Origin: Clostridia bacterium
Lineage (GTDB): Bacteria; Bacillota; Clostridia; Oscillospirales; CAG-272
Assembly: GCA_900768535.1 (NCBI GenBank)
Contig: CAAGDE010000137.1
Location: 1-9,105 of the forward strand
Reading direction: 5' to 3'
Length of the DNA stretch: 9,105 bases
Positions 4,150 through 9,105 of this stretch are shown here, piece after piece. A program made the translations under genes and the position numbers. Positions within the stretch are counted from its first letter, which is position 1; every line of letters starts with the position of its first letter. Under the pieces are notes generated by a model, which was not told the origin of the DNA, did no database searches, and saw only the letters and a list, made by a program, of their open reading frames with translations.

Positions 4150-5874
4150 ATGAGTCAGAACATCGCAATTGAATTGCGCGGCATTACCAAGCGCTTCGGC
4201 ACGATTGTGGCGAACCGCAACGTCAGCATGGACGCACGGCACGGGGAAATCCTTGCCGTGCTGGGAGAGAACGGGAGCGGCAAGACCACGCTGATGAACA
4301 TGATTGCGGGCATCTACTTCCCGGATGAAGGACAGATCTTCATCGACGGGAAGGAAGTGGTCATCAAGTCGCCCAAGGACGCATTTGCACACGGAATCGG
4401 CATGATCCATCAGCACTTCAAGCTGGTGGATGTCTTTACGGCGGCGGAGAACGTGGTGCTGGGGATGAAGGACGGCGGATGCACCCCGGAGGAAGCCGCG
4501 GAACAGGCGGAGCAGGTCTGCCGGCGCGAGGGTCTGGAGATGATCCCCGGCGAGCGGGTGGAGCTGTTGCCTACGCAGGGGAAGGACACGGTCGGCGTGG
4601 TCCGGGCGAGGTCCGGAGAGGAGACCGTGCGGCTGATCTTCGGTCTGCGCGGCAAGTCCGGCTACAGCAAAAAGCGTGCGGAAGCCGGCGTGCGTGCCAT
4701 CTGCGACCGCTACGGGTTCGAGCTGGACCCCGCAAAGAAGATCTACAATATGTCGGTTTCGGAAAAACAGACGGTGGAGATCGTCAAGGTGCTGTACCGG
4801 GGCGCGGACATTCTGATTCTGGACGAGCCGACCGCCGTGCTGACTCCGCAGGAGACCGAAAAGCTCTTCGGCGTGCTGCGGCGGATGCGGGACGACGGGA
4901 AAACGATTATCATCATTACGCACAAGATGCACGAGGTGCTGTCGCTTTCCGACCGGGTGGCGGTTCTGCGCAAGGGCGAGCATATTGCAACCGTGCGGAC
5001 GGCGGACACGGACGAGGCGGAGCTGACCGAGCTGATGGTGGGCAAAAAGGTGGCGCTGAACATTGAGCGCACCGAGCCGGAAAACCCGCAGAACCGGCTG
5101 GAGATTGCGCACCTGAACTGCGTCAACGCAGAGGGAATCAAGGTTTTGGACGACATCAGCTTTGTCGCCCGGAGCGGGGAGATCCTGGGCATTGCGGGCA
5201 TTGCCGGAAGCGGGCAGAGAGAGCTTTTGGAGGCGATTGCGGGGCTGCAGCCGATCAGTGACGGAACCATTACCTATCACAACCCGAAGAACGGGGAAAC
5301 GGTCAATCTGCGCGACCGGACGCCGCTGCAGATCCGGGAGCTTGGCGTGCGGCTGTCCTTTGTGCCGGAGGACCGGCTGGGCATGGGGCTGGTGGCACAT
5401 ATGGATATCACCGACAACATGATGCTCCGGAGCTACCGGAAGGGCAAGTCGATTTTCGTCAACCGCAAGAAGCCGAAGAGCCTGGCGGAGCAGATCATCG
5501 AACAGCTGGAGGTCGTGACCCCCGGCACCTCCACGCAGGTCGGAAAGCTCTCCGGCGGAAACGTGCAGAAGGTGCTGGTGGGGCGGGAGATCGCCGCCGC
5601 GCCGACCGTCCTGATGGCGGCTTACCCGGTGCGCGGGCTGGATATCAATTCCTCTTATCTGATCTACAATCTGCTGAACCAGCAGAAGCAGCGCGGCGTG
5701 GCGGTCATTTTTGTCGGCGAGGATCTGGACGTCCTGCTGGAGCTGTGCGACCGGATCCTGGTCATCGGCTCCGGACGCGTGACCGGCATTGCGGACGGCA
5801 GAACCGCGACCAAAGAGCAGATCGGTCTGCTGATGACCAAAACCGAGGGAGTGAGGGAGAATGGCAATGATTGA
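4150..5874 (+). CDS. ABC transporter ATPase, two fused nucleotide-binding domains (NupO-like)
   Basis: The energy-coupling subunit of the nucleoside importer, at the inner face of the membrane. Domain 1 is catalytically complete: Walker A GENGSGKT (39-46), Q-loop Q88, signature-like MSVSEKQ (201-207), Walker B ILILDEPT (221-228) and switch His H258. Domain 2 is degenerate, as is usual in this family: Walker A-like GIAGSGQR (350-357) without Lys, a good LSGGN signature (467-471), Walker B-like VLMAAYP (487-493) without the catalytic Glu, and Asp in place of the switch His (FVGEDLD). The length of 574 compares with about 510 for B. subtilis NupO; the difference is an extra stretch at about residues 108-170, between the Q-loop and the signature. 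AGGAGG (4139-4144) lies 5 bases before the start. The 3' end overlaps the first permease gene by 14 bases (8 if that gene starts at 5867), indicating translational coupling. Confidence 0.94.
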   Translation: MSQNIAIELRGITKRFGTIVANRNVSMDARHGEILAVLGENGSGKTTLMNMIAGIYFPDEGQIFIDGKEVVIKSPKDAFAHGIGMIHQHFKLVDVFTAAENVVLGMKDGGCTPEEAAEQAEQVCRREGLEMIPGERVELLPTQGKDTVGVVRARSGEETVRLIFGLRGKSGYSKKRAEAGVRAICDRYGFELDPAKKIYNMSVSEKQTVEIVKVLYRGADILILDEPTAVLTPQETEKLFGVLRRMRDDGKTIIIITHKMHEVLSLSDRVAVLRKGEHIATVRTADTDEAELTELMVGKKVALNIERTEPENPQNRLEIAHLNCVNAEGIKVLDDISFVARSGEILGIAGIAGSGQRELLEAIAGLQPISDGTITYHNPKNGETVNLRDRTPLQIRELGVRLSFVPEDRLGMGLVAHMDITDNMMLRSYRKGKSIFVNRKKPKSLAEQIIEQLEVVTPGTSTQVGKLSGGNVQKVLVGREIAAAPTVLMAAYPVRGLDINSSYLIYNLLNQQKQRGVAVIFVGEDLDVLLELCDRILVIGSGRVTGIADGRTATKEQIGLLMTKTEGVRENGND

Positions 5875-6976
5875 AGCAGGAAAAAGGAAGGTGCGGGAGC
5901 CGCTCTTTCACATCACCAAGCGGGCATCCCTGCCGTGGTGGCACGCGTGGATCATCCGGGGCGTTGCGATTCTGGCGGCGCTGGTGGTCTGCGGGGTGCT
6001 GACGGTGCTGGTGACCGATCTGAACCCGCTGGATGTCTACCGCTCGATGTTTGAGGGTGCGTTCGGCTCGGAGACCAAGACATGGGTCACCATGCGCGGC
6101 GTGGCGATCCTCCTGTGCATCTCCCTTGCGGTGACGCCGGCGTTCCGGATGCGCTTCTGGAACACGGGCGCCGAGGGACAGGTGCTGGCGGGCGGCATTG
6201 GCTGTGCGGCGTGCATGATCTATCTGACGCGGGTGCTCCCGAATGCGGCGGTCATTCCGCTGATGCTGGCGGCATCGATTGCCATGGGCGTGCTGTGGGC
6301 GGTGATTCCGGCGATTTTCCGCGCCGGGTGGAACACCAACGAGACGCTGTTTACCCTGATGATGAACTACGTTGCCATGCAGCTCATCGCGTTCCTGATG
6401 ACCAAATGGGAGTCGCCGAAGGGATCGGGGACCATCGGCGTTATCAACCTGATGACCGAGAAGGGCTGGCTCCCCACGCTGTTTGGGAACGAATCGCTTC
6501 TGCCGATCATCGTTGTTGCCGTGCTGACGGTTCTGCTCTACATCTATCTGCAGTACAGCAAGCACGGATATGAGATCTCGGTCGTGGGCGAGAGTGAGAA
6601 CACCGCGCGGTATATCGGGATCAATGTCAAAAAGGTCATCATCCGCACCATGGTGCTCTCCGGCGCGCTCTGCGGCATTGCGGGCTTTCTGCTGGTGGGC
6701 GGCGTCAGCCATACGGTGTCGGCAAACACGGCGGGCGGACAGGGCTTTACGGCAATCATGGTGTCGTGGCTGGGCAAGTTCAACCCGGTCGCCATGGTCT
6801 TTACGGCACTGCTGATCATCTTCCTGCAGCGGGGCGCGGGGGAGATTACCACCGCCTTCAAGCTGAACGCCTCGTTTTCGGACATCCTGACCGGCATCAT
6901 TCTGTTCTTCATCATCGGGTGCGAATTTTTCATCAATTACCGGCTGAATTTCCGTTCCCGGAAGAAGGAGGCGTAA
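5861..6976 (+). CDS. Nucleoside ABC transporter permease 1 (NupP-like)
   Basis: An integral membrane channel subunit of the BPD_transp_2 superfamily. The 371 residues include a charged N-terminal segment and about nine membrane stretches (roughly 32-52, 79-92, 106-125, 129-152, 163-181, 212-230, 262-281, 298-322 and 339-357). Family hallmarks are RFWNTGAEGQVLAGG (98-112), the cytoplasmic coupling loop GESENTARYIGINVKK (243-258) that would touch the ATPase, and GGQGFTAIMVSWLGKFNP (292-309). It overlaps the ATPase gene. Two starts are possible: ATG 5861, with GAGGGAG 9 bases upstream, or ATG 5867, with a second GAGGGAG 7 bases upstream; the difference is two residues. It should pair with the next gene product as a heterodimer, as in NupPQ. 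Confidence 0.94.
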   Translation: MAMIEAGKRKVREPLFHITKRASLPWWHAWIIRGVAILAALVVCGVLTVLVTDLNPLDVYRSMFEGAFGSETKTWVTMRGVAILLCISLAVTPAFRMRFWNTGAEGQVLAGGIGCAACMIYLTRVLPNAAVIPLMLAASIAMGVLWAVIPAIFRAGWNTNETLFTLMMNYVAMQLIAFLMTKWESPKGSGTIGVINLMTEKGWLPTLFGNESLLPIIVVAVLTVLLYIYLQYSKHGYEISVVGESENTARYIGINVKKVIIRTMVLSGALCGIAGFLLVGGVSHTVSANTAGGQGFTAIMVSWLGKFNPVAMVFTALLIIFLQRGAGEITTAFKLNASFSDILTGIILFFIIGCEFFINYRLNFRSRKKEA

Positions 6977-6979
6977 GCA

Positions 6980-7966
6980 ATGCTGACAACCGTTATCGCA
7001 TTTATCCAGGGCGCCATCCGGCAGGGAATTCCGCTGCTGCTCGGCTCAACGGGGGAGATCATCACCGAAAAGGGCGGACACCTGAACCTCGGCATTCCCG
7101 GCATCATGTATGTCGGCGGCATCAGCGGCGTGGTCGGCGCGTTCTTTTACGAGCAGGCGATGGGGGACAGGATGATTCCCATTGTCGCGGTGCTGATTCC
7201 GTTTGTCTGCTCCCTGATCGGATCGACGCTGATGGCGCTGATCTACAGCTTCCTGACCATCACCCTGCGCGCCAATCAGAATGTCACGGGTCTGGCGCTG
7301 ACCACCTTCGGCACGGGCGTGGGAATGTTTCTGGGCGGATCGCTGATCCGTATTTCGGGCAGTGACCAGCCGTACATCTCCTTCACGCGCACCAGCAACT
7401 ATTTCAGCGCGAGCCTGCCGTTTGCAAAGAATCTGGGCTGGTTCGGGGAGATGTTCCTCTCCTACGGGTTCCTGGCGTACCTCGCCATTGTCATTGCGCT
7501 GGTCGCGGCATTCGTGCTCAAGCGCACCAAGGTGGGACTGAACCTGCGCGCGGTGGGCGAGAGCCCGGCAACGGCGGACGCGGCGGGCATCAACGTCACG
7601 CGCTATAAGTACCTGTCCACCTGCATCGGCGGTGCCATTGCGGGGCTGGGCGGACTGTACTACATTGTGGACTACGCCAAGGTGTGGTCGAGCAACGGCT
7701 TCGGCGACCGCGGCTGGCTTGCCATTGCGCTGGTCATCTTCTCCCTGTGGAATCCGGCAACCAGCATCCTCGGCTCCTTCCTGTTCGGCGGACTTTACAT
7801 CGCGTACCTCTACATTCCGGGGCTTGGACGCAGTACCCAGGCACTGATCAAAATGCTCCCGTACGTGGTGACCATCATCGTGCTGATTTCGGTCAGCATC
7901 CGCAAAAAACGCGAAAATCAGCCCCCCGCGGCACTGGGACTTTCCTATTTCCGCGAGGAGCGGTAA
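6980..7966 (+). CDS. Nucleoside ABC transporter permease 2 (NupQ-like)
   Basis: The second channel subunit, 328 residues, with eight or nine hydrophobic stretches. The family marks are clear: GSTGEIITEKGGHLNLGIPG (22-41), the coupling loop GESPATADAAGINVTRYK (193-210) and FGDRGWLAIALVIF (241-254). GGAGG (6967-6971) stands 8 bases before the ATG, inside the end of the previous gene; the gap after that gene's stop is 3 bases, so translation is coupled. It is the last gene of the operon: a strong hairpin begins 10 bases after its stop. The C-terminus carries a QPP motif that EF-P may help translate, but such pairs are common. Confidence 0.94.
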   Translation: MLTTVIAFIQGAIRQGIPLLLGSTGEIITEKGGHLNLGIPGIMYVGGISGVVGAFFYEQAMGDRMIPIVAVLIPFVCSLIGSTLMALIYSFLTITLRANQNVTGLALTTFGTGVGMFLGGSLIRISGSDQPYISFTRTSNYFSASLPFAKNLGWFGEMFLSYGFLAYLAIVIALVAAFVLKRTKVGLNLRAVGESPATADAAGINVTRYKYLSTCIGGAIAGLGGLYYIVDYAKVWSSNGFGDRGWLAIALVIFSLWNPATSILGSFLFGGLYIAYLYIPGLGRSTQALIKMLPYVVTIIVLISVSIRKKRENQPPAALGLSYFREER

Positions 7967-7976
7967 ACAACCATCA

Positions 7977-8007
7977 CCCCTCTCCGGGCTTTCCGGGGAG
8001 GGGATTT
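7977..8007 (+). terminator. Operon-end terminator
   Basis: An 11-bp stem with one G-T pair (CCCCTCTCCGG 7977-7987 with CCGGGGAGGGG 7993-8003), loop GCTTT, then ATTTGTC. The T-run is short but the stem is very GC-rich. It closes the transporter operon. The following 8008-8115 shows no gene and no clear terminator for the convergent hydrolase gene. Confidence 0.8.
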
Positions 8008-8115
8008 GTCCTGTGAGCGGCGCGCACGTTCTGCGGTCGGCAGCGAGGACTTCTCAACGATGCTTTGACGGTTGCCGCGACAATATCACGCGACGGTCAA
8101 CGGCTTTTGCGGATA

Positions 8116-8586
8116 TTATCTGATTTTTTTACCGTTGAGTACGGCGGCGGTCAGGAATTCGCCGTGATAGGTCAGCTTGAGCGAGAAAAACGGGTTGTCC
8201 GCCTCCAGAAGATCAAGAAAAATGCGGTCACCCTCCCACATCGGGAGCGCCCGGAAATCGGATTTTTTCACCCATGCCAGATCACCCTCCGGGCAGACCG
8301 TCTGCACACCCTCCCAACGGTCGGCGGTGAACAGGTGCATATATTCGCAGGGGTAGATGTCCGAGACGAATGTGACGATTCCCCGGTAGCGGTAGCGCGT
8401 CAGCCTCAGCCCGGTTTCCTCCCACACCTCGCGCAAAAGGCAGTCCTCCGGGCTTTCTCCGTCCTCGAATTTCCCGCCCACACCGATCCATTTGTCGCGG
8501 TTCCCGTCATCCGCCTTCTTCACACGGTGCAGCAGCAGATAGCGCTCCCCGTCCTCCAGATAGCATAGCGTTGTCATCCGGCTCAT
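8116..8586 (-). CDS. MutT/NUDIX family hydrolase
   Basis: A cytoplasmic pyrophosphohydrolase acting on a nucleoside-diphosphate-linked substrate. The full Nudix box G-x5-E-x7-R-E-U-x-E-E-x-G-U is present at residues 38-60 (G38, E44, R52, E53, E56, E57, G59), with the metal-binding glutamates intact. The lead-in DKWIGVGGKFEDGESP resembles 8-oxo-dGTP diphosphatases of the MutT/MTH1 kind, so removal of oxidised guanine nucleotides is the best guess; substrates cannot be settled from the sequence. The 156 residues are normal for the family. The start at 8586 has AGGAGG (8598-8593) 6 bases upstream. It is convergent with the transporter operon and does not appear to be co-regulated with it. Confidence 0.93.
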   Translation of the reverse strand: MSRMTTLCYLEDGERYLLLHRVKKADDGNRDKWIGVGGKFEDGESPEDCLLREVWEETGLRLTRYRYRGIVTFVSDIYPCEYMHLFTADRWEGVQTVCPEGDLAWVKKSDFRALPMWEGDRIFLDLLEADNPFFSLKLTYHGEFLTAAVLNGKKIR

Positions 8587-8628
8587 GTTGTTCCTCCTGT
8601 TTCTGTTGGGGTTTGTGCGGGGCGTTTG

Positions 8629-8634
8629 ATTGTA
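8629..8634 (-). promoter_or_regulatory. Possible -10 element of the NUDIX gene
   Basis: TACAAT on the minus strand (8634-8629), 43 bases ahead of the ATG. The -35 position (about 8652-8657, GATGAG) does not match consensus, and it lies inside the first intergenic repeat copy. If real, the promoter is weak or helped by an activator. Confidence 0.35.
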
Positions 8635-8648
8635 CGTTCGCCGATTTC

Positions 8649-8750
8649 GCCCTCATCCGTCGCTTCGCGACACCTTCCCCATCCGGAGGAAGGCTTTTTT
8701 TCGGTGGTGCGGTGCTTTATGTGGTGCCTCTTAACAATGGAGATCCCGCC
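8649..8750 (+). repeat. Intergenic repeat, copy 1
   Basis: This begins GCCCTCATCCGTCGCTTCGC and ends with ACAATGGAGATCCCGCC. It matches 8908-9008 in the same orientation at roughly 85% by eye. It contains a small hairpin GTCGC-TTC-GCGAC (8659-8671) and a terminator-like hairpin with seven Ts (8673-8701). It resembles the short non-coding repeats that I associate with Oscillospirales genomes; copy number elsewhere cannot be judged here. Confidence 0.8.
8673..8701 (+). terminator. Terminator-like hairpin inside repeat copy 1
   Basis: CCTTCCCC (8673-8680) pairs with GG, a bulged A and GGAAGG (8685-8693) across loop ATCC, then C and seven Ts (8695-8701). No plus-strand gene lies directly upstream, so it may be a property of the repeat, or may block antisense transcription through the region. 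Confidence 0.55.
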
Positions 8751-8907
8751 TGCTGGCGCCCCGCTTGGGGCGGGGTTCGACTGTGCGGCAATGATTGGTG
8801 GGGCGCTTGATTTTTGGTGGGTGGTGCCGCTTCGCTCAGGATGACACGGTGGGGGACAGGGGCGCGGTACCAAATATGTTTGGTTCAAATGTTAGCCCCG
8901 CTCGCCC
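8751..8907. other. Non-coding spacer between the two repeat copies
   Basis: No supported gene. It holds a 6-bp GC hairpin CGCCCC-GCTT-GGGGCG (8757-8772), the motif GCCGCTTCGCTCAGGATGAC (8827-8846), which shares the GCTTCGC core with both flanking repeats, and a palindrome ACCAAA-TATG-TTTGGT (8869-8884). The open frames here lack ribosome binding sites and read through the repeats. Confidence 0.5.
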
Positions 8908-9008
8908 GCCCTCATCCGTCGCTTCGCGCCACCTTCCCCCTCGAAGGGGAAGGCTCTTTCGGTGGTGCGTGGCTTTATGTAATACCTCTCAACAATGGAG
9001 ATCCCGCC
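8908..9008 (+). repeat. Intergenic repeat, copy 2
   Basis: The second copy of the element at 8649-8750. Its central hairpin is cleaner: CCTTCCCC (8932-8939) with GGGGAAGG (8946-8953), loop of 6, followed by CTCTTTC. The loop and 3' arm differ from copy 1, but the stem is kept, suggesting that the fold matters. The following 9009-9105 shows no gene; it carries an inverted GCTTCGC-type motif (CGAGCGAAGCGAAGG, about 9022-9036). Confidence 0.8.
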
Positions 9009-9105
9009 CCACCCCCGGCTTTCGAACCGAGCGAAGCGAAGGGTAAAACCTTGAGGCGCCACCCCAAACCCCGCTTGGAACCTCCTCTCGGAAAAAGTCC
9101 CAAGA

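Noticed and set aside
2552..4168. Long minus-strand open frame (538 codons) opposite the lipoprotein gene, and similar ones at 4108-5400 and 5762-6712
   Set aside because: These mirror strongly recognisable plus-strand genes, have no ribosome binding site, and their translations are His/Arg/Leu-rich without any family motif; they arise from GC-rich codon bias.
8795..9046. Open frames in the right-end region
   Set aside because: They run through the repeat copies, lack ribosome binding sites and show no recognisable protein features.
1..9105. CRISPR array, tRNA, rRNA, transposase or phage genes
   Set aside because: No regularly spaced identical repeats, cloverleaf sequences or mobile-element genes were seen on either strand.

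Overview
The window looks like chromosomal DNA of a low-oxygen Bacillota bacterium, most likely a Clostridia member of the Oscillospiraceae/Ruminococcaceae kind. The reasons are strong AGGAGG-type ribosome binding sites, near-consensus sigma-A promoters, a guanine riboswitch, a B. subtilis-like order of nucleoside-transporter genes, moderately high GC with GC-rich hairpin terminators, and intergenic repeats carrying hairpins. The taxonomic call is inference; nothing in the window names the species.

Layout. Positions 1-63 hold the first 21 codons of an unidentified minus-strand gene. Its leader of about 115 nt lies under a perfect TTGACA-17-TATAAT promoter and can fold in mutually exclusive ways. 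Positions 314-1464 (minus) hold efp (elongation factor P) followed by a small acidic zinc-knuckle protein of the CD1247 N-terminal-domain kind, with a hairpin terminator after each gene. Positions 1465-1800 form a divergent promoter region. Positions 1801-7966 (plus) form a purine salvage and uptake locus: xpt (xanthine phosphoribosyltransferase), a guanine riboswitch with a terminator switch, a BMP-family lipoprotein, an intercistronic region of about 236 nt with terminator-like hairpins, a double-domain ABC ATPase, and two permeases. This matches the order of B. subtilis nupNOPQ. A GC-rich terminator closes the operon. Positions 8116-8586 (minus) hold a convergent MutT/NUDIX hydrolase. Positions 8587-9105 contain no supported gene; they hold two copies of a repeat of about 100 bp with terminator-like hairpins, plus related short motifs.

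How the genes work together. The lipoprotein is expected to capture purine nucleosides outside the membrane, the two permeases form the channel, and the ATPase drives import. Xpt recycles a free purine base (xanthine) to XMP. The riboswitch sits after xpt and before the lipoprotein gene, so high guanine should shut down import while leaving xpt on its own promoter. The hairpins between the lipoprotein and ATPase genes would lower expression of the membrane components relative to the binding protein.

No wholly new system is evident. The observations most worth checking are the folding leader at 64-178, whose small upstream ORF contains Pro-Pro and ends one base before the gene start; the non-standard loops of the guanine aptamer; the extra segment of about 60 residues in the first ATPase domain; and the repeat cluster at the right end.
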